Assembly: GCF_024171645.1 (NCBI RefSeq)
Contig: NZ_JALKAC010000010.1
Span: 1 to 64,000 of the forward strand
Direction: 5' to 3'
DNA from: Flavobacterium sp. HSC-32F16
GTDB lineage: Bacteria; Bacteroidota; Bacteroidia; Flavobacteriales; Flavobacteriaceae
Length of the DNA: 64,000 bases
Part shown: in pieces, positions 1-6,908 of the stretch
Position numbering within the stretch: the first letter of the stretch is position 1
Layout of the letters: each line of letters starts with the position of its first letter
Position numbers and translations under genes: made by a program
Notes under the pieces: model-generated
What the model was told of the DNA's origin: nothing
What the model saw: only the letters and a program-made list of their open reading frames with translations
Databases searched by the model: none

Positions 1-1
1 G

Positions 2-75
2 AGCCGGCGGAGGGACTCGAACCCACGACCTGCTGATTACAAATCAGCTGCTCTAGCCAACTGAGCTACGCTGGC
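2..75 (-). tRNA. tRNA-Thr (anticodon UGU), copy 1
   Basis: Read on the minus strand this folds as a complete 74-nt tRNA without an encoded CCA. It has a D-arm, a five-base-pair anticodon stem around loop TTTGTAA, and a TTCGAGTC T-loop. The anticodon TGT lies at 39-41 and would read ACA and other ACN threonine codons. The acceptor stem pairs at six of seven positions, with an A4-C69 mismatch. A second copy of the same body follows at 179-252. Confidence 0.96.
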
Positions 76-90
76 GACTCATTACGGGTG

Positions 91-122
91 CAAATGTAAA
101 ATGAATTTTTGAATTTCCAAAA
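91..122 (-). promoter_or_regulatory. Promoter of tRNA-Thr copy 1
   Basis: The minus strand reads TTTTGG (117-122), then a spacer of about 18 nt, then TACATTTG (91-98). This fits the Bacteroidota sigma-A consensus TTG-N17-23-TAnnTTTG. The -7 element ends 15 nt before the mature tRNA 5' end. The same arrangement sits in front of the second copy, so the promoter appears to have been duplicated with the gene. Confidence 0.75.
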
Positions 123-145
123 TAAATTTACTGCTTATTTTAATA

Positions 146-174
146 AAAAACCACCACTAAAAGTGATGGTTTTT
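146..174 (-). terminator. Hairpin terminator between the two tRNA-Thr genes
   Basis: Thirteen-base arms at 146-158 and 162-174 pair with a single C-A mismatch around an AAA loop. On the minus strand a T-rich run follows. It lies just downstream of the tRNA at 179-252, so it should end that transcript before the second tRNA promoter. The two tRNAs are therefore probably separate transcription units. Confidence 0.7.
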
Positions 175-178
175 GTTG

Positions 179-252
179 AGCCGGCGGAGGGACTCGAACC
201 CACGACCTGCTGATTACAAATCAGCTGCTCTAGCCAACTGAGCTACGCTGGC
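179..252 (-). tRNA. tRNA-Thr (anticodon UGU), copy 2
   Basis: The body matches the copy at 2-75 throughout, including the anticodon TGT (216-218) and the unusual A4-C69 acceptor mismatch. About 20 nt of 5' flank is also identical, and the promoter beyond it is similar. This indicates a tandem duplication. Confidence 0.96.
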
Positions 253-267
253 GACTCATTACGGGTG

Positions 268-299
268 CAAATATAAAGCGGATTTTCGTTTTTCCAAAA
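268..299 (-). promoter_or_regulatory. Promoter of tRNA-Thr copy 2
   Basis: The minus strand shows TTTTGG (294-299), an 18-nt spacer and TATATTTG (268-275), matching the flavobacterial TTG / TAnnTTTG consensus. The spacer has diverged from the other copy while both boxes are kept, which suggests the boxes are under selection. Confidence 0.75.
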
Positions 300-330
300 T
301 AAATTTGCACTTTTTTACACTTTTTTTTGC

Positions 331-597
331 TTACAAAGCGTTGATTTTTTCAATCAATTGATTAGCAGTTTGTTCTAATTCAACATTGATTTGTTTGAAG
401 TGTGATTTTTTATTTTCAACGTTTTTAGCGTTCACTTTTGTAATCAAAGTATCAAATGCAGCGATAGCTTCATCGATTAAAGCATTCGTTTCCGGAGTAG
501 GATTTCCTGTTGTAGACATCTCAAACAAGTAAACTGCCTCAATAATATCTCCTAATACAAAATTGATGTCTTTCTTTAAATTTTTAACGTTTGCCAT
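331..597 (-). CDS. Small helical protein of unknown function (88 aa)
   Basis: I do not recognise this family. The protein is short, soluble and mostly alpha-helical in appearance, with no signal peptide, transmembrane segment or cysteines. It has an acidic central part (residues 35-55) and Lys/Asn-rich stretches around residue 60, and could form a two- or three-helix bundle. It stands alone with its own promoter: TACTTTTG on the minus strand at 624-631, about 27 nt before the ATG. A clear promoter, an ATG start and no overlap with other genes make it a credible gene. A small structural or nucleic-acid-associated role is possible but nothing in the sequence decides it. Confidence 0.7.
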   Translation of the reverse strand: MANVKNLKKDINFVLGDIIEAVYLFEMSTTGNPTPETNALIDEAIAAFDTLITKVNAKNVENKKSHFKQINVELEQTANQLIEKINAL

Positions 598-623
598 TTT
601 ATTTTAATTTTAATTTGCGTCTG

Positions 624-631
624 CAAAAGTA
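624..631 (-). promoter_or_regulatory. Promoter -7 element for the 88-aa protein gene
   Basis: TACTTTTG on the minus strand matches TAnnTTTG exactly and lies about 27 nt upstream of the ATG at 597. No clear TTG -33 element was found at the usual distance. Confidence 0.55.
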
Positions 632-653
632 CATATTATCTTTAGATTACGTG

Positions 654-1622
654 CTATGAAATGTAAATTTCTAAAATTGAAGCTTTTCCATTCAAAACAA
701 ATGCATTTATCGCAGCCGGAAGCAAAACAGTATCACCTTTTATGTAAGTGTGTTTAAATCCGTCATATTCGATTTCAAAACTTCCTTCTATACACATATA
801 GACGGTAAATGTTTCTGCAGATTTCGAAACTTCTACTTTATTTTCTAACGGAATAAAGTTTGTTGTAAAATAAGGACAATCCACAACAACATTTGAAGTA
901 TTTGCTTTTGAATCGTATTTCTTTTGTGTATCAACTTTATTATAGTTAATGGCATCAAGTGCTAAATCTACATGCAGTTCTCTTTTATTTCCCTGAGCAT
1001 CTACACGATCAAAATCGTATAAACGATATGTAATATCTGATGTCTGCTGAATTTCGGCAACTACTAATCCTGCTCCAATTGCGTGAACCGTTCCGGTTTC
1101 TAAAAAGAAAACATCTCCTGCTTTTGCTTTTACATCATCTAAAATAGAAACTAAAGTATTATCATTTAAATGCTTTACGTATTCTTCTTTACTTGAATTT
1201 TCTTTAAAACCTACAATAATTCTAGAATCAGTATCAGCTTGCATTACATACCACATTTCAGTTTTACCAAATGAATTGTGACGTTCTTTTGCCAATTTAT
1301 CATTTGGATGAACCTGAATCGAAAGATCCTCACGCGCATCTAAATATTTAAAAAGTAACGGAAATTGTTTTCCAAAGCGTTCGTAAACTCTTGTTCCAAG
1401 AATTTCGTTTGGTGTTTCATTAATCAAATCCATTAATGAATTTCCTTTTAATTCTCCGTTAGCAACGGTGCTCACATCTCCTTCTACAGTAGACAATTCC
1501 CAGCTTTCACCGGTAATTTTAGAAGTGATCGGTTTGTTTAATAATGTTTTTAATTTCTCGCCTCCCCAGATTCTTTCTTTCAGGATTGGTTCAAATTGCA
1601 AAGGGTACAAATTTGGTTTCAT
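654..1622 (-). CDS. manA: Mannose-6-phosphate isomerase, class I
   Basis: Interconverts fructose-6-phosphate and mannose-6-phosphate in the cytoplasm, the entry step to GDP-mannose. The 322-residue length fits the short type-I cupin PMIs. Expected zinc ligands are Q103 and H105 (in IQVHPND), E122 (in TEMWYVM) and H180 (in TVHAIGAG). The C-terminal third forms a second beta-rich cupin half. It is last in a minus-strand run after idi, the PTPS gene and bcp, 63 nt behind bcp. GDP-mannose derived from it would feed gmd and fcl, which lie in the polysaccharide locus of this window. The phosphomannomutase and guanylyltransferase needed in between are not in view. Confidence 0.93.
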   Translation of the reverse strand: MKPNLYPLQFEPILKERIWGGEKLKTLLNKPITSKITGESWELSTVEGDVSTVANGELKGNSLMDLINETPNEILGTRVYERFGKQFPLLFKYLDAREDLSIQVHPNDKLAKERHNSFGKTEMWYVMQADTDSRIIVGFKENSSKEEYVKHLNDNTLVSILDDVKAKAGDVFFLETGTVHAIGAGLVVAEIQQTSDITYRLYDFDRVDAQGNKRELHVDLALDAINYNKVDTQKKYDSKANTSNVVVDCPYFTTNFIPLENKVEVSKSAETFTVYMCIEGSFEIEYDGFKHTYIKGDTVLLPAAINAFVLNGKASILEIYIS

Positions 1623-1685
1623 ATTCTAATTTTAAGGGCTAATATCTATATTAATTAAACAACGATCTAATACTATTTTTTAAAT

Positions 1686-2144
1686 CTACAATACTAATTC
1701 TTTTATTATCTCCAGCGCTTTCGGAATGTGTTTTGCAGCATTCATACTATCAAAAATATAAATAACTACTCCGTTTCTGTCGATAATAAAAGTTACTCTT
1801 CCCGGCAAAAGACCAAACAAATTATTTTTTACACCAAAAAGATGTCTTAATCGTTTGTCTTCATCAGAAAGCAAAATAAAAGGCAGCTGGTGTTTATCGG
1901 CAAATTTATGATGTGATTTTACACTATCGGCACTTATTCCAATTACCTCGGCTCCTAAATCTTTAAAATCTTCGTATTGATCCCTAAAACTGCAGGCTTC
2001 TGTAGTACAGCCAGGCGTATTATCTTTAGGGTAAAAATAAATCACTAAGGGCTTTCGTCCTAAAACACTTTGGCTTTCAAAAACTTCTCCGTGACTATCC
2101 TTGGCAGTAAAATTCGGAACTATATCTCCTATTTTCAATGACAT
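1686..2144 (-). CDS. bcp: Thioredoxin-dependent peroxiredoxin, Bcp/PrxQ type
   Basis: Reduces hydrogen peroxide and organic hydroperoxides with thioredoxin as reductant, in the cytoplasm. The motif YPKDNTPGCTTEACSFRD places the peroxidatic cysteine at C46 and a resolving cysteine five residues later at C51, the atypical two-cysteine PrxQ arrangement. The 152-residue length is typical, and there is no signal peptide. It lies only 3 nt downstream of the PTPS-family gene and is probably co-transcribed with it and idi. The msrB/msrA pair nearby also deals with oxidative damage, but on the opposite strand. Confidence 0.93.
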   Translation of the reverse strand: MSLKIGDIVPNFTAKDSHGEVFESQSVLGRKPLVIYFYPKDNTPGCTTEACSFRDQYEDFKDLGAEVIGISADSVKSHHKFADKHQLPFILLSDEDKRLRHLFGVKNNLFGLLPGRVTFIIDRNGVVIYIFDSMNAAKHIPKALEIIKELVL

Positions 2145-2147
2145 TTA

Positions 2148-2558
2148 TTATTCTCCTTTATAAGTTACAAAATTGCGGTCTGTTTCATAAAGCACGACTT
2201 CCAAATCAAAATCGGGCTGAATTCTTTTTCTAATTTTATTCCATATCACAACCGCGATATTTTCGGCAGTTGGATTCAAATCCTGAAATTCCGGAACGTC
2301 CAGATTCAGGTTTTTGTGATCAAACGGAATTTCTACTTCTTCCAGTATAATATCCGCTAATACTTTCACATCTAAAACAAAACCAGTTTCCGGGTCAATT
2401 TTTCCTGTAACACTTACTGTTAAACCATAATTATGACCATGAAAATTGGGATTATTACATTTTCCAAAAACAGCATTGTTTTTTTCAAATGACCAATCTT
2501 TTCTGTGCAGTCGATGTGCAGCATTAAAATGTGCTTTTCTTGATATGGTTACTCTCAT
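2148..2558 (-). CDS. queD: 6-pyruvoyl-/6-carboxytetrahydropterin synthase family protein
   Basis: The T-fold enzyme acts on dihydroneopterin triphosphate. Zinc ligands are H15 (in FNAAHRLH) and the HGH at 40-42, and the catalytic cysteine is C34. The spacing is C-x5-HGH (CNNPNFHGH), as in eukaryotic 6-pyruvoyl-tetrahydropterin synthase, whereas classical bacterial QueD has C-x3-HGH. The C-terminal YETDRNFVTYKGE is also PTPS-like. Automatic annotation would usually say QueD (queuosine pathway), but a tetrahydropterin cofactor product is equally possible. The gene sits between idi and bcp with gaps of 21 and 3 nt, so one operon is likely; neither neighbour decides the function. Confidence 0.88.
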   Translation of the reverse strand: MRVTISRKAHFNAAHRLHRKDWSFEKNNAVFGKCNNPNFHGHNYGLTVSVTGKIDPETGFVLDVKVLADIILEEVEIPFDHKNLNLDVPEFQDLNPTAENIAVVIWNKIRKRIQPDFDLEVVLYETDRNFVTYKGE

Positions 2559-2579
2559 TTAGGTTTTGGTTAGCTTTGG

Positions 2580-3107
2580 TTATAATTTGTGGTCTTCAAG
2601 ATAATGATCAAATTCATCAAAAATTATCTTAAACCAAACCGTGTAAATTTCGGGCTGTTTTTCAATATCGGCTTTTACATCTTCAATGCTCATCCATTTC
2701 CAGTCTTCAACTTCTTCTGGATTTATATTAGGAGCATCATTATAATATCCAATCATAACGTGATCTAATTCATGCTCTGTTAAACCGTTATCAAAAGGCG
2801 CTTTATATATAAAATGAAACAACTCTTTCAACTCAGCTTTAAAACCCATTTCTTCAAACAATCGTCGGCTTCCCGCCTGAATGTTTGTTTCACCTTCTCG
2901 CTGATGACTGCAGCAAGTGTTTGTCCAGAGTAAAGGCGAATGGTATTTATGATGAGCACGCTGCTGTAACATGATTTCATTTTTACTATTCAAAATAAAA
3001 ACCGAAAAGGCACGATGCAAAAGTGCTTTTTCGTGTGCTTCTAATTTTGGCATTAAGCCAATTTGTTCATCGTTTTGATTAACTAGTATTACGTTTTCTT
3101 CTGTCAT
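2580..3107 (-). CDS. idi: Isopentenyl-diphosphate delta-isomerase, type 1
   Basis: Interconverts isopentenyl and dimethylallyl diphosphate for isoprenoid synthesis (quinones, carotenoids, undecaprenyl phosphate). It is a Nudix-fold type-1 enzyme of 175 residues. The catalytic cysteine lies in WTNTCCSHQREGE, followed by the Nudix-like helix RRLFEEMGF and the glutamate-containing EHELDHVMIG, with tryptophan in DWKWMS near residue 140. It is the first gene of the minus-strand group idi-PTPS-bcp(-manA). A TATTTTTG element at 3125-3132 lies about 18 nt upstream of the start and could serve as its -7 box, though no -33 box is evident. Confidence 0.94.
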   Translation of the reverse strand: MTEENVILVNQNDEQIGLMPKLEAHEKALLHRAFSVFILNSKNEIMLQQRAHHKYHSPLLWTNTCCSHQREGETNIQAGSRRLFEEMGFKAELKELFHFIYKAPFDNGLTEHELDHVMIGYYNDAPNINPEEVEDWKWMSIEDVKADIEKQPEIYTVWFKIIFDEFDHYLEDHKL

Positions 3108-3346
3108 AAGGCTTCTTAAGCAAACAAAAATACGAAAAAAGAAATGGCTTAAAAATGCTAATTAAAATTGTCAAAAAGCACAACAGTAAACGTGATTTCT
3201 ATTTTTCTGATTTACAACACAATAAATTCTGCTAAAAATTAAAAGCTGTTAAAATTAAGACATAAAAACTACATTGCCCTATTTTACGTAACTAATAAAA
3301 AGTTAAAACACACTTAAAGAAATCTGAATAATTTGAATCGCCGTAA

Positions 3347-3374
3347 TTTGAACCTAAATCTCGACGTATCTTTG
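3347..3374 (+). promoter_or_regulatory. Promoter of the msrB-msrA operon
   Basis: TTTG (3347-3350), a 16-nt spacer and TATCTTTG (3367-3374) match the flavobacterial promoter consensus. The msrB ATG lies 27 nt further on. This is the only clear element in the roughly 290-nt gap between idi and msrB; the rest is AT-rich without other recognisable structure. Confidence 0.7.
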
Positions 3375-3401
3375 AAATCCAGATAAATACACCCAAAATT
3401 T

Positions 3402-3956
3402 ATGAAATCTAAAACTCTAATTTTCAGTCTTTGCTTTTTGGTTCCGCTTTTTATTTTACAAGCCTGCGGACAAAACACAAAAAAACAACCTGCAAAAACG
3501 GTTACTATGGAAAATAAAATAAACAAACCCGGAAATCCTTATTATTCTAATACCGACACTACGAAACTAAACGTAAGCAATGCCGAATGGAAAAAGGTTT
3601 TACCCGAAGATGTTTATGCCGTAATGCGTGAAGCGGATACAGAAAGACCTTTTACAGGAAAATATTGGAATACTGATGAAAAAGGAACGTATTACTGCGC
3701 TTCTTGCGGTAATCTGCTTTTTAAATCAACTGCAAAATTTGCGAGCAGCTGTGGATGGCCGAGTTTCTTTGAACAGGAAAACAAAAAAAGCATTGTTTTT
3801 AAAAATGATAATTCAATTGGAATGGAAAGAATTGAAACACTTTGCGGGCGTTGCGGCGGACATTTAGGCCACATATTTGACGATGGTCCGGAACCAACCG
3901 GAAAACGTTACTGCATGAATTCGATTGCTCTTGATTTTATTCCGGATAATAAATAA
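3402..3956 (+). CDS. msrB: Lipoprotein peptide-methionine (R)-S-oxide reductase
   Basis: Reduces methionine-R-sulfoxide in proteins. A type-II signal peptide ends in LQAC with the lipidated Cys at 22, so it is an envelope-anchored MsrB. The MsrB domain covers roughly residues 58-184. The first zinc-binding CxxC (CASC) is followed by the SSCGWPSF motif, the second CxxC (CGRC) by GGHLGHIF, and the catalytic cysteine lies in RYCMNS. Length is normal once the signal peptide is removed. msrA follows after 6 nt and carries its own signal sequence, so the pair covers both sulfoxide diastereomers outside the cytoplasm. Confidence 0.94.
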   Translation: MKSKTLIFSLCFLVPLFILQACGQNTKKQPAKTVTMENKINKPGNPYYSNTDTTKLNVSNAEWKKVLPEDVYAVMREADTERPFTGKYWNTDEKGTYYCASCGNLLFKSTAKFASSCGWPSFFEQENKKSIVFKNDNSIGMERIETLCGRCGGHLGHIFDDGPEPTGKRYCMNSIALDFIPDNK

Positions 3957-3962
3957 TCTAAA

Positions 3963-4568
3963 ATGAAAAATATACTTTTAATATGTCTTTTTGCGCTTTC
4001 GCTGAATGGGATTTCGCAAAATAAAAAAGCGAATCTGGAAACTATCACACTCGGTGGAGGATGTTACTGGTGCGTTGAAGCCGTTTATGAAAATCTGGAC
4101 GGAGTAAAATCTGTTGTTTCTGGTTTTTCAGGAGGAAAAGGTGCTAATCCTTCTTATGAAGAAGTTTGTACAGGAACAACCGGTCATGCCGAAGTAGTTC
4201 AAATTACATACGACAAAAATGTAACTGATATTAACGAGATCTTTAAAGTCTTTTTTACCGTTCACGATCCTACAACTCTAAATCGTCAGGGCGCAGATGT
4301 TGGAACGCAGTACCGTTCTGTTATTTTCTACAAAAATGCCGAACAGAAAAAAGCAGCCGAAAGTATTATTGCCGAATTAAATAAAGCCAAAGTGTACAAC
4401 AACCCAATTGTAACCAAAGTTGAACCTCTTAAAGCTTTTTATAAAGCCGAAGATTATCATCAAAACTATTATGCAAACAACAAAAATCAGCCGTATTGCA
4501 AAATGGTGATTCAGCCGAAAATAGAAAAATTTGAAAAAGTTTTTAAAGATAAACTCAAAAAGAAATAA
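3963..4568 (+). CDS. msrA: Exported peptide-methionine (S)-S-oxide reductase
   Basis: Reduces methionine-S-sulfoxide. An N-terminal signal peptide of about 19 residues (hydrophobic core LLICLFALSLNG) precedes the MsrA domain. The catalytic motif is GGGCYWCVEAVY, with the nucleophile being the first cysteine; GHAEVV, DPTTLNRQGADVGTQYRS and the DYHQNYY C-terminal motif follow. A C-terminal cysteine (QPYCKM) may act in recycling. It lies 6 nt behind msrB and is followed by a strong hairpin at 4586-4619, giving a two-gene operon. Confidence 0.95.
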   Translation: MKNILLICLFALSLNGISQNKKANLETITLGGGCYWCVEAVYENLDGVKSVVSGFSGGKGANPSYEEVCTGTTGHAEVVQITYDKNVTDINEIFKVFFTVHDPTTLNRQGADVGTQYRSVIFYKNAEQKKAAESIIAELNKAKVYNNPIVTKVEPLKAFYKAEDYHQNYYANNKNQPYCKMVIQPKIEKFEKVFKDKLKKK

Positions 4569-4585
4569 GAAACAGAAGAGCATAA

Positions 4586-4619
4586 AAAAGGGGAAATGAA
4601 TTAAATCATTTCCCCTTTT
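4586..4619. terminator. Bidirectional rho-independent terminator
   Basis: Perfect 14-bp arms (4586-4599 and 4606-4619) begin with A-runs and end with T-runs around a 6-nt loop, with a GGGG/CCCC core. It lies between the convergent genes msrA and the META lipoprotein gene and can terminate both transcripts. Confidence 0.88.
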
Positions 4620-4639
4620 ATTTTGGACATATTTTAAAT

Positions 4640-5077
4640 TTATTGCTTAGTCACTTTTTTAAATCTCATTACCGGAATATCGCCCTGAATTAAGTTTAGT
4701 TTTCCGTCTTTATCAATAGAATAACTCGTAATTAGTTTAATTTGTTTTAAAAACTGCTGTTCTCCACCGCCGTCACAAAACATCATTGTAGCTGGTCCCG
4801 CTTCTCCAAAAGTTAATGTTTTGCCGCTTAAAGTATAAGGCGCACTATAACCGTTACAACCATTATTTCCATACACTCTTGTTTCTTTTTGATCAAAAGT
4901 AAGTTGTGGTTTTTTATTTGGATACAATCCTTCAAAAGCTATTCTTGGACCAGAAATATATTCTAATTCCCAAGTTGTATCAAATAAATCACCTGCACCT
5001 GCAGTGTCTTTTGATGCATTGCATGAAGCAATAAATAAAGTTAAAACCGAAACGATTGCAATTGTATATCTTTTCAT
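4640..5077 (-). CDS. META-domain (HslJ-like) lipoprotein
   Basis: A type-II signal peptide with lipobox IASC places the lipidated cysteine at residue 19. The rest (about 35-140) is one META/DUF306 domain: an opening TTWELEYISG strand, the NNGCNGYSAPYTL core and the TMMFCDGG motif with its conserved cysteine. HslJ of E. coli, an outer-membrane lipoprotein linked to novobiocin resistance, is the best-known relative; no enzymatic activity is established for the family. It converges on msrA across a shared terminator and is otherwise monocistronic. The 281-nt gap upstream, shared with the divergent aminopeptidase gene, is AT-rich; I see no certain element in it. Confidence 0.87.
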   Translation of the reverse strand: MKRYTIAIVSVLTLFIASCNASKDTAGAGDLFDTTWELEYISGPRIAFEGLYPNKKPQLTFDQKETRVYGNNGCNGYSAPYTLSGKTLTFGEAGPATMMFCDGGGEQQFLKQIKLITSYSIDKDGKLNLIQGDIPVMRFKKVTKQ

Positions 5078-5359
5078 AAATATATTTTTAAAGATTAGTA
5101 TAATTTGTTTTTTGAAAGATTCCTTTCAATATTCATGCCCAGCTGTTAATTTTATAGATATTTTTAAATTTCTTTCTAAAAAAATATTCTCATTTTTTTT
5201 AACCCGATTCATTACATGTGGCATTTTTCCGACATCTAATTTACATCATTTTATTCAAACTAATACTAATCAGTAGTTTAAGTTTTTAATTAGGATTGTA
5301 TTTTTTCGTAATTTGCATCAGATCAAAAAACCAAAATCATCAACAAAAAACCAAAAAAA

Positions 5360-6763
5360 ATGAAGCAGTTTTTAGTATTATTTGTCTTTTTAGCAAGCAT
5401 CTTTCAAATTCATTCGCAAGAAAACCTTCCAACAGATTACCTCACAAAAGAATTTCACAAAAGCCGCCGCGAAGCTTTTAAAAACTTAATGCCAGCAAAT
5501 TCTATTGCAGTTTTTTTTTCTTATCCCGAAAGAGTTTTCTCAAAAGACATCAATTACAATTACCACGCAAACCCAGATATGTATTACCTAACCGGCTACA
5601 AAGAACCTGATGCTGTTTTACTACTTTTTAAAGAACCGCAGGGAACTGAAAAATATACAGAAGTTCTTTTTGTAAGAGAAAGAAATGTGCAAAAAGAAAC
5701 CTGGACAGGAAGACGTTTAGGAACCGAAGGCGCAAAGTCTAAATTAGGTTTTACAACTGTTTACAACGGAAAAGACTTTAATAATTTTGAAATTGATTTT
5801 AAAAAGTTCGACAAAATAATTTACGATAATATCCCAACAGATATTGAAATCAGCAAAAACATTGATAACCTATATTCTTTATTACAATCTTTTAAAAGGA
5901 AAGCCGGAATTGTAAAAGAAAACGAAACTTCGACAGAGTTGTTTACCAACATTACCAATTCACTTCGCGAAATTAAAACTCCCGAAGAAATAGTGTTGAT
6001 GCGTAAAACGGTAAAATTATCTTGTATTGCTCACAACGAAGTAATGAAAGCGGTTGGCCCTGATATGAGCGAAAACGAAGCCGACGGAATTCACGCGTAT
6101 GTTCACAGACATTATGGTGCCGAGGGCGAAGGCTATCCGCCAATTGTGGGCGCTGGAGCAAATGGCTGTATTTTACATTACGGAGAAAATAACGCTGTAA
6201 AAATTGACAATCAATTGTTGTTAATGGATGTTGGATCAGAATATCACGGTTATTCTGCAGACGTTACCAGAACAGTTCCGGCAAACGGAAAATTTACCGA
6301 AGAACAAAAAGCCATCTATCAAATTGTTTATGACGCTCAGGAAGAAGTTTTTAAACTTTGTAAAGAAGGAACACCTATTCAGGATTTAAACCAAAGATCG
6401 AGAGAAGTTGTTGCTGCGGGATTAATTAAATTAGGAATTATTACAGATCCTAAAGATTCCCGAATTTATTATCCTCACGGCTGTTCTCATTTTCTTGGTT
6501 TAGATGTTCACGACAAAGGAAACTATATGGGAACTTTAAAAGAAAACATGATTCTAACGGTAGAACCAGGAATTTATATTCCAGCAGACAGTAAATGCGA
6601 TAAAAAATGGTGGAATATCGGCGTTAGAATCGAAGATGATATTTTGATTAAAAAAAATTCCTATGAAAATCTTTCGTCAGATTCTCCTAGAAAATGGCAG
6701 GAAATCGAAGTATTGGCCAAACAAAAAAGTACTTTTAATGATATGAAATTCCCTAGGATATAA
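5360..6763 (+). CDS. pepP: Exported Xaa-Pro aminopeptidase (M24 family, aminopeptidase P)
   Basis: Removes N-terminal residues that precede proline. A signal peptide (residues 1-20, ending IHSQ) indicates export, unlike E. coli PepP. The creatinase-like N-domain covers about 25-170 and the M24 pita-bread domain about 195-445. Dinuclear metal ligands are all present: D290 (MDVGSEYH), D301 (SADVTRTVP), H377 (CSHFLGLDVHD), E402 (VEPGIYIP) and E425 (VRIEDD). The 467-residue length is usual for exported bacteroidetal versions. It appears monocistronic, divergent from the META lipoprotein. A periplasmic or surface peptide-scavenging role is inferred from the signal peptide. Confidence 0.92.
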   Translation: MKQFLVLFVFLASIFQIHSQENLPTDYLTKEFHKSRREAFKNLMPANSIAVFFSYPERVFSKDINYNYHANPDMYYLTGYKEPDAVLLLFKEPQGTEKYTEVLFVRERNVQKETWTGRRLGTEGAKSKLGFTTVYNGKDFNNFEIDFKKFDKIIYDNIPTDIEISKNIDNLYSLLQSFKRKAGIVKENETSTELFTNITNSLREIKTPEEIVLMRKTVKLSCIAHNEVMKAVGPDMSENEADGIHAYVHRHYGAEGEGYPPIVGAGANGCILHYGENNAVKIDNQLLLMDVGSEYHGYSADVTRTVPANGKFTEEQKAIYQIVYDAQEEVFKLCKEGTPIQDLNQRSREVVAAGLIKLGIITDPKDSRIYYPHGCSHFLGLDVHDKGNYMGTLKENMILTVEPGIYIPADSKCDKKWWNIGVRIEDDILIKKNSYENLSSDSPRKWQEIEVLAKQKSTFNDMKFPRI

Positions 6764-6908
6764 ATTGGAGATTACCTTGATATTAAAACAAAGAAAAAAC
6801 AAAATGCAGAAATAAAGTTGAAATTCTAAATTGGGCAACAAAGTCTAAAATACCAATTGGAAAAAGAGTTCGATTTTTTCAATCTATTGATTCAATAAAG
6901 AAAATATC

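Noticed and set aside
3402..4568. A frameshifted MsrA-MsrB fusion
   Set aside because: Each gene has a complete domain, its own signal sequence and a proper start and stop, with 6 nt between them.
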